This document shows, one piece after another, positions 20,513-30,751 of a DNA stretch of 64,000 nt. Source of the stretch: Isoetes taiwanensis. Lineage: Eukaryota; Streptophyta; Lycopodiopsida; Isoetales; Isoetaceae. The notes under the pieces were generated by a model. That model was not told the DNA's origin. It saw nothing but the letters and a program-made list of their open reading frames with translations, and searched no databases. The stretch is taken from positions 10,176,526-10,240,525 of the forward strand of contig JAJEKV010000030.1 of NCBI GenBank assembly GCA_021234155.1, given 5' to 3'. Both the position numbers and the translations under genes were made by a program. Every line of letters starts with the position of its first letter. Positions within the stretch are counted from its first letter, which is position 1.

Positions 20513-23500
20513 ATGGGGAAGTCCGATCAAAAAACACCACCTGCTGTGGCCAACAACCCCTCATACATGACGCCCATCAATGAAACTAAGTCTGCTAGAA
20601 AGAGACGACTGGCACGTAAACGAGCTGCAGAGGGTAGAGCTTTGAAACTAGCATATAGCATGGATGTCAGAGAGATAGAGGGTGCTGGACATTCACCTGA
20701 TGTTGTTGCAATGAAGGGCCAGACGACTCAAACATGTTATGCCTCGGCCTCAATGCCACAAGTTGCACTAGCAGAGCCAGAGTGCCCTGTGACTAAGGTT
20801 GAAATGCAATCGGTAGATATGGTTATAGTAGGAGGATCTACTGCACTTGGGGGAGGGGAGGGGAGGGGCCCACTTCATCACATTTGAAGTCAATAGTATT
20901 CGGATGCAATTATTTCCCACAATAGATGAACAAACATGTGATCAATTGATGTTGTCGTAGTCCACATATGTGAATGCTCATGGGTTTAACACACCATCTC
21001 AGACCGAACTCATTGATACATCACATCAAATAACGTATCATAGTGGGTAACCCCTCCTACACGACACCTGAGAATGAAAGTAATACTCAAAGAAGCAAAC
21101 GCTTGCGGCGCAAAAGAATGGCAAAGAAAAGAGCCTTGAGGTCACAATATGCTGTTGATAATGATACAGAATTGAGAAATGAATAATGTCGTGTTGGACA
21201 GGTATCTACAATAGTAGCAGATGCTAATGTTGATCAATTAACAAGCTTAACATGTAACCCTTCTTATATGACACCTAAAGGTGAGAGCAATAGTCGAAGG
21301 AGGAGATGGCTCCATCGCAGAATCTAGACAAAGCATATAGCTATGAGGTTGGATTACAGCACTGCTATTGGTCCTAGAGAACGTCCTACTGGTAAAAGTA
21401 GTTTCAACAAGATAGTATGGACGTGGAATTTACCTCCTCCTCATGACCTTGGTAACATGGATCATAGATGTTTGTATTGTGGGGCTATGCAGTGGAAAGC
21501 AGAACTCACAGTTAAAAAGAAGTGCAGGGCATGTGCTAATGAAAATGTGCAGCTGCCATTGATTCCATTGATTCCTACGCAGCAGTTTACCTATGATAAA
21601 CCCAAGAGAAAATGGCGGTCGATCCAACAACTAGAAGTTTCCCACTATTGGACGCATGTACTTTGTTAATCCTTCAGAAGGAGAGCGATACTATTTACGG
21701 CTCCTATTAACCAACGCGACAGGTGCAGTCAATTTTGAAGATTTACGCTCTTTTGATGGGGAATTGTGCGTAACATATAAAGAAGCTTGCATTCGTCGTG
21801 GGTTGCTTCGAGATGACACAGAATGGCTCGAATCTCTTCGAGAAGCAGCAGCATGGGACATGCCGCCACAATTGCGACACATGTTTGACTTGATGCTTTT
21901 AAATTGCGAACCATCGAATCTACTACAATTATGGGAAGAAGTCAAGCTTTCTATGATTGATGACTTCTTGCATGAGGTACGAAGGGTTGCAGAAGATCAA
22001 AGTGTAAATGTGTGTGATCAATTTTTGACATGGCACTTCTAGACATTGAAAATCATATGAACTCTATCGGATGATCCTTAAGGGAGTTTGATTTTATTCT
22101 TCCTGAGCATGCAATAGATCCATATATGATATTTCGGGATGAGGTGTTTCAAGAAGATATGGTAGAGATGCAAGAAGATGTGGACCGCTTATATCACGAC
22201 CAGCGTGTTATCTTCAACTGTGTGATTGATGAGCACGTGATGTTGAAAAAAGGACGAGTGTTTTTCGTTTAGGGTGCAGGCGGCTCGGGAAAGAGTTTTC
22301 TTTTTAACACCATGTTGTCTTATGTTCGTGCCAAAGCTACCATTGCACTTTCAGGAATTGTATCCACTTTATTAAATGGTGGGCGCACTACACATTCAAG
22401 GTTCAAGATACGGATAAACATAGATGAGACATCAACTTGCAATATTCCAAAGCAATCGGAATAAGGATAAGACCCCAATGATGCATAAATACGTTTATGA
22501 AGCACTGGATAAATGCTCCGTGACGTGATGTCATGTGACAAATTGTTTGTGGGACTCATTGTTATTTTGGGAGGAGATTTTCGCCAACCTTCCACTGTGG
22601 TTCCACGAGAAAATCGCCCACAAATTGTGCATGCTTCCTTGAAATGCTCTTACATATGGGATCATGTCGAGGAACACAAGAATAAATATGTGAGTAATGA
22701 ATGGTGTGGAAAGAAACGCAGAAGAGCAAAAGGCAGAAGAGAATCTCCTACGAGTTGGAGATGGACTTGAGACCATGTTTCCCAACATTGAAACGGACGT
22801 AATACGTCTTCCAGAAGAGATTTGTGTGAAGTCGTAGGACTTAAATGACTTGCTAGCCGTGGCATTCTCTGATGTTTCAACAAATTATGGAAGTGTGTCC
22901 TATTGGGTGCAAAGGGCAATACTTACGCCACTGAATGAGGATGTAGATGAAGTAAACAAGAGGATGACAGGTGGTTGCCTGCTGCACCTATTGATTATTA
23001 CAGTGCTGATCGAGCTGTTAATGAGAATGACACAGGGGTCTATCTTATTGAATTTTTGAATGCGCAAACTCAGAGTGGGATGCCTCCTCATCAATTAACT
23101 TTGAAGATTGGCATGATTGTCATGTTATTGAGGTCTGTTTCTACACGTAAGGGGCTCTACAATGGCACTCGCCTCATTGTTCATTGGGAAGACGTGCTAT
23201 AGATGCCGAAATTGGCACTGGAAAGAATATTGGAAGCAGAGTGTTCATATTTCGAATACCTTTGGTGCCCAACAATGCAGAACTCCTATTTCACTTTGAG
23301 CGCATACAATTTCCATTGCATCCAGCTTTTGGTATGACAATCAACAAGTCCCAAGGCCAAACAATGAAATGATTGGTTTGTATTGCCAAATCCAGTATTC
23401 AGCGACAACTCTACGTAGCACTCTCGAGAGCTCAAGGAATCCAAAGCATAAAGGTATTCATTCTACCGAAGGATGGAGATGCTAGGGTTAAAGTCGACAG

Positions 23501-23564
23501 ATCAAAATATATACAACAAGCATTGTATACAAAGAACTCCTCTAAGTGTGAGTCTGATACTTAA
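20513..23564 (+). pseudogene. Helitron PIF1-type helicase with N-terminal Rep deletion
   Basis: Order seen: three diverged copies of a basic NPSYMTP module (20,552; 21,046; 21,255); a zinc-finger-like HDLGNMDHRCLYCGAMQW (about 21,440); a jump straight to IGRMYFVNPSEGERYYLRLLL (21,650-21,700) and NFEDLRSFDG; then the PIF1 helicase with Walker A GAGGSGKSF (22,273-22,300), VILGGDFRQ (about 22,560), and C-terminal FGMTINKSQGQT and QLYVALSRAQG (to 23,438). PIF1-family helicases unwind DNA; in Helitrons they are fused to an HUH Rep endonuclease. Here the Helitron_like_N and Rep parts are missing between zinc finger and GERYYLRLLL. Several stops, one just before Walker A, make it inactive. Confidence 0.88.
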
Positions 23565-23679
23565 AAATCACTACTTCTAATTTATCTTTGTTCTCATTGA
23601 TACCTTCTACTTTCTTTCTTCCTTTTATTTTTATCTTACGTACTTCTTCATCCATGTTGATGGTGCTTATTTTGGTCCC

Positions 23680-24421
23680 GTGGTATGTGTCTTCGGTCGC
23701 CATGTCACTAAATGCCTAAAGAGTGACATGAGCTACCACATCTCCAGTGTTACTTTTGTCATACGCGCTCTTGGATCATGGTATGATTGGGAACGAAAAT
23801 ACCATGCTCATGTACATGGGGTAGCAAGCGTGGAAATTGAGGAGCTCATTGCAAAGCTCAAAGAAATACTTAACACTGACGAGATTGTCAAGTTGGAGCA
23901 CTTTATCCAATTAATTGATGACTTCCTATTTGCTCAAGTCTACCCGAAGGAACGTTGTTTACGCGGATGTGCTTTGAGAGAGGTAGGTGGAGGATAGCTC
24001 AAATGTATCTATTTATTGGATAATGCAGTGCTTTGTTTAACCTTCAAATGCTTACCTTTTTTTAACAGATGAGAAATGACACCGTGCACTGGCGAATTGG
24101 TGTTTTGGTAGCAAAAGAACTCACCTGCATTGGAATATGTAATGGAACACTTTTTAGGGTCTACAAATCATTTCTTCTCGAGGCGGTGTCTGATTCCATT
24201 ATACGAGCCTACCTTCGAATGAGTTGTCTCACGTGCTTGATAGTCATGAGGCATCGTGGGCAGTTCGAATCAATGACTCGCCCATGCATTTCACTTTTAC
24301 CCCGACTAAGATGTTATCTGTCGGAGAAGTGAAGGTATCACGGGAGCATCCAACAAAGTACAATATTAGGTCCTTGGTGATGTGCGCCATGTGGAGATGT
24401 ATATTTAGAGTTCCATCATGA
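23680..24421 (+). pseudogene. Extra intron-containing gene at the Helitron 3' end
   Basis: Exon 1 (23,680-23,982) ends LRE before a GT donor; the 86-bp intron (23,983-24,068) ends TTTTTTTAACAG; exon 2 continues in phase, MRNDTVHWRIGVLVAKE…, then shifts frame to an overlapping frame ending REHPTKYNIRSLVMCAMWRC…RVPS plus stop at 24,421. The C-terminal 30 or so residues recur, with stop, at 17,492-17,604, so the gene belongs to the Helitron family and not only this copy. No domain recognised; predicted helical, with a Leu/Glu/Lys-rich middle. Confidence 0.5.
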
Positions 24422-24429
24422 ACTAAAAT

Positions 24430-24793
24430 ACATCAATGAGTCAGGACAAGATTTTGTGTTTTATATTTTTGTACTTTTTTTTTATTGATGTAAACTACTA
24501 AGAATGACATTTCAGCATCAATTTTGGATTTGTATTTCTAGACTTTTGTCTCTCAAGGTAGTATTAACTATCCCCACATTCCTTATAAAGCATTGTTTTC
24601 TCTATCAAAATCCATGAACGCATATGCTCCCCAAGTCGTACGTTTTAATAACAAAAATAATTACAAAAGCAAATAACGTCGAAGTTTCCCATATGAACAT
24701 TCCAGAGTAAAAACACATGCCCGGACATGAACGTTCCGGAGTAAAAACACATGCCCGGACATTAGCCCCCCGGCAACGGCACATGTTTACTAG
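24430..24793 (+). repeat. Helitron 3' non-coding tail
   Basis: Shares several blocks with 17,604-17,960. It includes a local duplication of a 36-38-bp unit containing agtaaaaacacatgcccgga before the terminal stem and CTAG. Confidence 0.65.
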
Positions 24794-24804
24794 TTATTAA
24801 CAAT

Positions 24805-24811
24805 TTATAAA
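24805..24811 (+). promoter_or_regulatory. Possible TATA box of the six-exon gene
   Basis: TTATAAAA begins 12 bp after the Helitron terminus (24,793) and about 175 bp before the ATG at 24,983. If used, everything upstream of the core promoter is Helitron DNA. Confidence 0.4.
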
Positions 24812-24982
24812 ATGCGATATCGGCCAAATACCGTGTGCCCTGAAGTGGGGCAGGGCTCCGATCCGAGGCTTGCGGTTACCTTTCGGCCAGTTGACATGGT
24901 CGGCGGTGAATCAGAGCACCATAGCCGCACCCAAATGGGCTTTGATCATATTCTAGCGACAAAAACTCCGCATACTGAAGCC

Positions 24983-26569
24983 ATGGCACTCCAACAGGCT
25001 TTAGAACTCGAACGTAAAGAAAACGAAAAATTGCGCGCTGATTTAGATGATTGCCATAAGAAAATCGAGCACTTTGAACGTAGAGAAGTAACTGATTATC
25101 CATCAAATGTAAGCGTGCTTAAATTTTTGTGCTCATGTTTGATTGTCATTAACTTAAGAGGAGGATAACCCTCCTCTTGAGATGATTATGGCAAATAACC
25201 CTCGAGGCCGGCAGGCCGAGAGGGTTATCTGCCATAATCATCGAGAGAGGAGGGTTGGCCTCCCTTAAACATCTGGTGGAGGGGATTATCACCATCGATT
25301 TGATAATCTCCTCAATCTCAGCCGTGGACTTGATAATCACTCAGGAGCAATGGATTATCAGAAATAACCTCTGCTGCCAAGATGCCGATTTAAGGTGGGA
25401 GATTGTTGCGATCAAGATAATCCACGACACCAGATGTTTAAGAGTTATGAATATGCTTTTATTTTTAGCAGAAGATGGTTAAGGGCTTAAAATTAAGTAA
25501 TATTTTTCTGCGTACTAGCGTTGATTGATATTAAGCTGATTCTAGTTTTCTGATCTCTGCCTATATTAATGAACTCTTTGGTGGTGGCATATTTGTGTTC
25601 ATTTAAGAAGATTTATATCCATAAAAATATTTGCAGCTTTACGAGCAGTTATTGAGCAGAGTAGAATCTCCAGCGCTCCTTCAACAACTAGAACAGCTCA
25701 AGCGCAATGGATCTCCAGTGGCTGTATCAGATGAAGGTAAAAAATCTATAGATAGTCTTTAAGTTAATGGAAAGGGGGAAATTGAAACTTATTATGAACT
25801 TGTATGCAGGGCAGTAATTGTAATGCATAACTGTTATACTACATGTATGGTTTTCATTCTGGTGCATATCAATCTATTTATATTGTCCATACTTATTCTG
25901 CATGCTTCTTTTTCAATTAAAAGAGCATGCTTCCACCAAAAGTGCAGATTGCAACATTGTTGCTGGTATTGATGATCCAAATTGGTGGATGTGGGTAACT
26001 AAGGATTTGTTTGGTTCTGAATCACTCGAGGAAGATGATTATGTGATAGTCACAGAGGAAGATATTATTGATGGGATTGTTACTTTTATGGCGAAATATG
26101 TAGCAACTATTCCAGAAGCTAAGGTAGATCTTGCTTTACGCAGAAGTAATATTCATAGCTGATTTTCTAACTGCTCTTGTTTGCTATTATTTTTCAGAAT
26201 ATGACACCGTTAGAGTTACAGAAAAGTAAGAAATATTGTCGTTTGGCGTGAATCTTTTTATGTTTACTTAAGTGTGCATACTTTTGGTTAATCAGCAATT
26301 TGTGAAGCATTTAAGAAAATAGAGAGAAAGGGTTGTTTGCACAAGCTGTGGCGACTTGGAAAGTTTCTTTATACTGTAGCATCCTGGGGAGCCACAGGAA
26401 TTGGGTAACATTAAAAAACCCTATAGATTTTGTAAACTTTAGGTCTTTTATTATTAGGGCTGTCTAAACTGTAGTAAATTGCAGGTTATTGAGGCAGCCT
26501 TTACTTCTCAGAGCAGCACTACTGGCCCTTTCTACTTCTATGAGGTTGCTTTTCAGAGTAATAGTGTGA
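24983..26569 (+). CDS. Intact six-exon gene of unknown function, 215 aa
   Basis: Exons 24,983-25,108, 25,637-25,736, 25,924-26,123, 26,198-26,225, 26,296-26,404 and 26,485-26,569 all have GT donors and AG acceptors, keep phase, and sum to 648 nt. The start gccATGGCA has good context; the frame is open upstream to an ATG at 24,812, so a longer N-terminus is possible. Features: a charged coiled-coil-like N-terminus (ELERKENEKLRADLDDCHKK), LYEQLLSRVESPALLQQLE, an acidic middle with DPNWWMWVTKDLFGSE and DDYVIVTEEDIIDGIV, and a hydrophobic basic C-terminus (LLLRAALLALSTSMRLLFRV) that might meet a membrane. I do not recognise the family by name. Lack of stops over six exons suggests selection. Intron 1 carries two foldback elements. 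Confidence 0.75.
25165..25257. repeat. Foldback element in intron 1
   Basis: Arms of about 45 bp, e.g. GATTATGGCAAATAACCCTC and GAGGGTTATCTGCCATAATC, pair with few mismatches around a 2-4 bp loop. It could be a MITE or a hairpin-forming RNA. Confidence 0.7.
25269..25437. mobile_element. MITE-like element in intron 1, 169 bp
   Basis: Inverted ends ACATCTGGTG and CACCAGATGT, extended imperfectly to about 23 bp, with TTAA directly flanking both sides (25,265-25,268 and 25,438-25,441). Superfamily not assigned; TTAA duplication suggests a piggyBac-like or similar target. Confidence 0.55.
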
Positions 26570-28367
26570 GACCGAAGAATGCAGATTTTGGCTGGCTTTA
26601 TAAAGCACAAATGTTACTGTTGTTCATGCTTAAGTGCTAGACATTTTGGGACAGATGACTTTGCCAATTTTGAGACAGATGACTTTGCCCTATCATAATC
26701 ATCTAGTTACAATGGCTGAGCCTGGAGGTTACAGTGGCAGCATTGACAACATTCCAATGTGTATGTTTCGTAACATGCCCCTTTAATGGAAAAGAAAGCG
26801 ATTAAGATCAGAGGCTGCAATGTTAGCAGGGCAATATTGCAATTTGCAGTTTTTGTGGCATGCTATTTTGAAGGAAAATAAAACAGGATATTTTCTCCAC
26901 ATCACCTTGATTCATTGTGGATTTAAAATAATCTTTCTGTTGTTTAGTTCTACCATTTTACTAACAAAGGTTTATATGCTAATCTAATTGTTTTTTCATT
27001 GACCCCTTCTTGGAGGAAGTTGGTGTTTATCTAATTATATATCTAGTCACCATAGACTTTGTCTAAGGTGAAGGAACATGCCTAAGGTGTTGCATGTATG
27101 TGATTTCTCTATTGGTAACCATATAATATATGACTTCGTCCATGGTAGAGCATACGATGGACTTTTGAGCCACATATTATAAAAGGCATTGGAATTTCTT
27201 GAACTCCAGGTACATAAATGAGAAATCAAGGGGAAAGAAAAAAAAAATATTTGGGTTAGTCTTTTCCTTCTTTTCTTTTGGGATCATAAAACATAAACAC
27301 CTCCTAGCCCCACCCCCATAAAAAAGCAAGAGACAACCAGTGTTGGGCAAAGTGGAAATTTTCCTACTCTTTCGTCAAATAGCCGGATATTTTCAGTTCC
27401 CAATTGGAAATTTGTATTATTCTTATACAAATATGCATAAAAATCTACCGGAATTTTTTCTGCAATGCGCTAACTCAATTGGAAATTCTTAGTTTCAACC
27501 GGAACAAACCTTCTCTACCTCGGAATACTATCTATCTATCTACCCCGGAATTTGCCCAATAGTGGAGACAACATAACATAAAAAAGCAAGAGACAACATA
27601 ACTTATGGCTAAATTCTACTTTATGGCTAAATCCTTTCCCTTCGGGTTAGGACCAACTTGGAATATATCTTCTGAGGCTAAATCCAAGCCGTCATGATGG
27701 GAACCCGAGAACTGGAATACCAATAATATAAAACATGCCAAACAAAAAAAAGCTCATTCATTCAACAAATAATGGTCAACTTTAATAAAATATCGTCCAC
27801 GGAGACCAATCGGCCTATGAACTCAAAATGAGCGCAATAGGCTTATTATTGTCCAGATTAAAAGACCTCTCCTTCTCGGGAGGTTTTCGAGGGAAAAACC
27901 ATAACAGTAATAAAAATATTGTTAAAATGTATAAATATACATCATGAAAAACATATATACATGCCAAGTGAGTGTCCGAGGACATAGCTGATCCCATATA
28001 TCCATGACCTCTGGGTGGTTGTGGGAAGAATAGGAAGAATCTCGCTCTATAAATTGCTTATGTTGATTACAAGCAGTACGGTTTGGTTCTTGCAAGAGCT
28101 TTGCTTGTATTTGGAATACAAAAACCCCATTGCTTGCATTGAATTGTAGAACTGGTATTGATTACCAAGATCATAATTGCATCCAAAGAATTACCTCAGG
28201 GAGATAATTCGTCAATCCTTGTGTGTAAACGATTGTTCGATTCTAGTTGCAAGAATCAAGAGGAAGCTGGGTTTCCTGATTTGCGCTCCGGGAGCCTAAT
28301 CCCGATAGTCGTGGGGAACTCTGCGACTGTTCATAGGTGTGGGAGATAGACTGTTGGCCTTTCCCCA
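26570..28367. other. No gene recognised, except the repeat at 27,794
   Basis: 3' flank of the six-exon gene, then AT-rich DNA. The last 150 bp may be the decayed start of the PPR pseudogene. Confidence 0.45.
27794..27900. repeat. Dispersed repeat, copy 1 (LTR-derived?)
   Basis: Begins CGTCCACGGAGACCAAT and ends GAGGGAAAAACC; 107 bp. The same ends and length occur at 46,087-46,194 with a diverged centre. In reverse, GGTTTTTCCCT and GGTCTCCGTGGACG resemble the R-U5 part of some plant copia LTRs. Confidence 0.55.
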
Positions 28368-29998
28368 TTGTTTGGGAAAGCTGCAGATTGTTGCGTGACA
28401 AATCTGAACTTGGAGAACCAATGCTTCTTGGGGAACTTGTTGGTGCAAATGCATTCCAAATGTGGTGCTTTGGGGCATGCGGACAAGTATTTGACAAAGA
28501 TGCCTAAAAAAAAAATATTCTTTTCTTGGAATATAATGATGGTGCATATGCTCATGAGGGGACGATCATGTGAAGCCTTTAAACTCTTTCAACAAATGCC
28601 GCAACCTAATATAGTGGCTTGGAGTTCCTTGTTTTCTTGTTATGCACAATAGGGTTAGATCAAATTGGCTTTTTGGCTATTTCTCCAAATGCTCAAGAGA
28701 AATGCTTTTTATGGACCGTCATGATTTCTGGTTATGTTCAAGAGGGAAAAATGCAAGAGGCCTTCCAGCTTTTCCAGGAAATGCCTCACAAGAATGTAGT
28801 CTCTTGGACAGCCATGGCTTTTGGTTATCCCCAGTTAGGAGACCTTAGAAATGCTTCTCAACGTTTTTACCAAATGCCCCAAAGGAATATAATATCATGG
28901 ACTGCCATGGTTACTGCTTTTGTTAGATGTGGTTGCCTTAATAAGGCACAAAGTCTTTTTCAATGAATGCCTCAAAGAAATGTAGTCTCTTGGAATGCAA
29001 TGATTTCTGGCTATGCATTAGAACGAAAAATTGACAAAACATTGTCTTTGTTCGAGCAAATGCCCATTGAAGAACATGTTTATTGGACTGCAATTCTTTT
29101 AGGTTATGCTCATGCAGATCAACTTGACAAAACTTACCGACTCTTCAAGCAGATGCTAGAGAGGAGTGTAGTATCATGAAATACCATGATTACAGCTTAC
29201 ATAAAGAAGTGCAAGCCAAAGGAAGCAAATGCCGAACCAAGATGTAATTTCCTTGAATTCCATGATTAGGAAACTTCAAGGAGGCTATTTAGATCTTTCA
29301 ACAAATATCCTTCAAAGGTACGAAACCAGATAAGGTGACATTTCTTAGCATCCTAGAAGTTTGTTTCAAGAAGGGAGCTTTGGCTGTAGGTAATCATGTG
29401 CATTCCATTATTGTTGACTGTGGGCTTGATTGAGACTGTCATCCAATCTGCACTTGTGAACATGTATGCTGATGTGGAAGTTTAGAGAAAGCAAGTGAAG
29501 TTTTTAACAAAATAGCTAGACGAAATGTCATTTTATGGAGTACAATGAGCATCGTGATATGCTCGAGATGGTAATGCCAATCAGCTGGCTAATTTAATGA
29601 GCAAGATGCAATTGGATGGAATAATGCTTAATGGGGTCACGTCGTATATCATTATATCTGCCTGCAAGCATTCTGGTTTTGTAGATATAGGTTGTCATCT
29701 CTTCGTTTTTATATGCTGTGAATATCATCTTAACATTAATTTAGAGTATTATGATTGTATAATTGATCTTGTCGGTCGAACAAAATGGCTGGAGGAAACA
29801 GAGGCCATTATAGGAAGCATGTCATACAAACCTAGTGCCACATCTTGGACATCCTTACTGGGGTTATGTGGAATCCATGTTGGTATTGAGAGAGGAATGC
29901 AGACAACAGAGCATCTATCTGATCTTGACCCAGGAGATGCTGGACCATTTGTGTTGTTGTCTAACATATTGGCTGCATGTGGTTGCTCTCCTAAATGA
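28368..29998 (+). pseudogene. PLS-class pentatricopeptide repeat (PPR) protein pseudogene
   Basis: Repeats of the form …LFQEMPHKNVVSWTAMAFGY…, FYQMPQRNIISWTAMVTAF, MPQRNVVSWNAMISGYA run in one direction from about 28,370 to 29,180, then a broken interval, then an E-domain-like end (YYDCIIDLVGRTKWLEETEAII, SATSWTSLLGLCGIH, GPFVLLSNILAACG) to 29,998. PLS PPR proteins bind organellar RNA one base per repeat and direct editing or processing. Stops (for instance after LFQ before MPQRNVV and after VVS) and frameshifts break it at least five times. No targeting peptide and no DYW domain are visible. No introns are needed to explain it, as usual for PPR genes. Confidence 0.85.
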
Positions 29999-30224
29999 GG
30001 AACATGACTGAAGCATGATGATTATGCATTGATATTCTTTGCGCACATGATATTGTTCAATCACAGCCCAATTGAATACCTGAACTGAGGCCTTTAGATC
30101 TTATAATATCTTAAGGACACATAGGCAATCTTTGCTTTTGGTTCTACCTATTTGCTATTGACATTGAAAACAAGATCAAGTGTGCACCTTTTGCATCCAT
30201 TATGTATTAGCACAAATGCACTGT

Positions 30225-30402
30225 TGTTGGAATGTTGGAGTATATGTAATGAGCACACATGAAGAATGACTCAGACGATGGAAGAGTACCAAAAGCCCAT
30301 CAAAGAGCCGATAGCTCAGTGGTAGAGTACTTGGCTTGCAAGCAAGAAGTCCTAGGTTCAATCCCCAGCTTCTCCACCCAATCATAGAAGGCTCATTTCT
30401 CA
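30225..30402 (+). repeat. 5' LTR of the TRIM-like element
   Basis: Starts TGTTGGAATG and ends TTTCTCA, followed by a 2-base spacer and the primer site. Contains the tRNA-like segment. Confidence 0.65.
30305..30378 (+). other. tRNA-like sequence with Pol III box A and box B inside the LTR
   Basis: Box A is TAGCTCAGTGG (30,312-30,322) and box B is GGTTCAATCCC (30,355-30,365), spaced as in tRNA genes. A D-arm, an anticodon arm with loop CTTGCAA (anticodon TGC, Ala-like) and a T-arm can be drawn. The acceptor ends do not pair, so it is not a functional tRNA gene. The 3' LTR copy (about 30,672-30,727) has lost the anticodon arm but keeps box A. Confidence 0.75.
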
Positions 30403-30404
30403 AT

Positions 30405-30422
30405 AGGTATCCGAGCCATGGT
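30405..30422 (+). promoter_or_regulatory. Primer binding site of the TRIM-like element
   Basis: AGGTATCCGAGCCATGGT matches TGGTATCAGAGCCATGGT at 16 of 18 positions, two bases after the LTR end CA. Confidence 0.65.
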
Positions 30423-30562
30423 CCATGTAAAGGGTGCTTAACCGCACCGGGATAGTCCCCTAGTGGTTTAGGGGTGAGAATGAGCAAAGCTTGGCCAGTG
30501 GAGTTGCCCGAGGAGGGGTGTTGTGGATTGTGGTGAAGGCTGGAATGGATTGATGTGCCCAT

Positions 30563-30572
30563 TAAGGGGGAA
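30563..30572 (+). promoter_or_regulatory. Polypurine tract of the TRIM-like element
   Basis: TAAGGGGGAA directly precedes an LTR start TGTTGGAATG at 30,573; a second identical tract at 30,622-30,631 precedes TGTTGGAGTA. Confidence 0.65.
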
Positions 30573-30631
30573 TGTTGGAATGTTGGAGTATATGTAATGG
30601 AAGAGTACCGAAAGCCCCCATTAAGGGGGAA

Positions 30632-30751
30632 TGTTGGAGTATATGTAATGGAAGAGTACCGAAAGCCCATCAAAGGGTCAGTAGCTCAGTGGTAGGGTAC
30701 TTTGATTCAATCCCCAGCTTGTCCACCCAATCATAGAAAGCTCATTTCTCA
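30632..30751 (+). repeat. 3' LTR of the TRIM-like element, shortened
   Basis: Collinear with the 5' LTR but lacks about 31 bp around the tRNA-like anticodon arm and a 30-bp stretch near the start. Ends TTTCTCA. Confidence 0.6.

Larger units (their letters stand above)
20513..24793 (+). mobile_element. Helitron, non-autonomous, 3' end defined
   Basis: Carries a decayed Helitron helicase and ends in a degenerate GCCC…GGCAACGGCAC stem followed by atgtttaCTAG and a T (24,790-24,794), the classical Helitron 3' end. Start given is the first coding frame, not the true 5' end. No HUH Rep endonuclease is present. Confidence 0.8.
30225..30751 (+). mobile_element. TRIM-like LTR retroelement with tRNA-like sequence in its LTRs
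   Basis: LTR-like repeats at 30,225-30,402 and 30,632-30,751 share TGTTGGAGTATATGTAATG, GGAAGAGTACC, AAAGCCCATCAAAG, a tRNA-like segment, and CTCATTTCTCA. After the first comes a near-match to the initiator-Met primer site (30,405-30,422); before the second comes the purine tract TTAAGGGGGA. The internal region is about 170 bp and non-coding. A partial extra LTR start with its own purine tract (30,573-30,631) suggests recombination. I found no target duplication. Confidence 0.7.

Noticed and set aside
30305-30378. Functional tRNA-Ala gene
   Set aside because: Box A and box B are good, but the acceptor stem does not pair and the anticodon and T stems have mismatches; it is repeated within LTRs.
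30200-30673. 157-codon minus-strand open frame
   Set aside because: It runs antisense through the LTRs, tRNA-like segment and purine tracts of the TRIM-like element; its internal repeats (YSSITYTPTF) are just the LTR starts.
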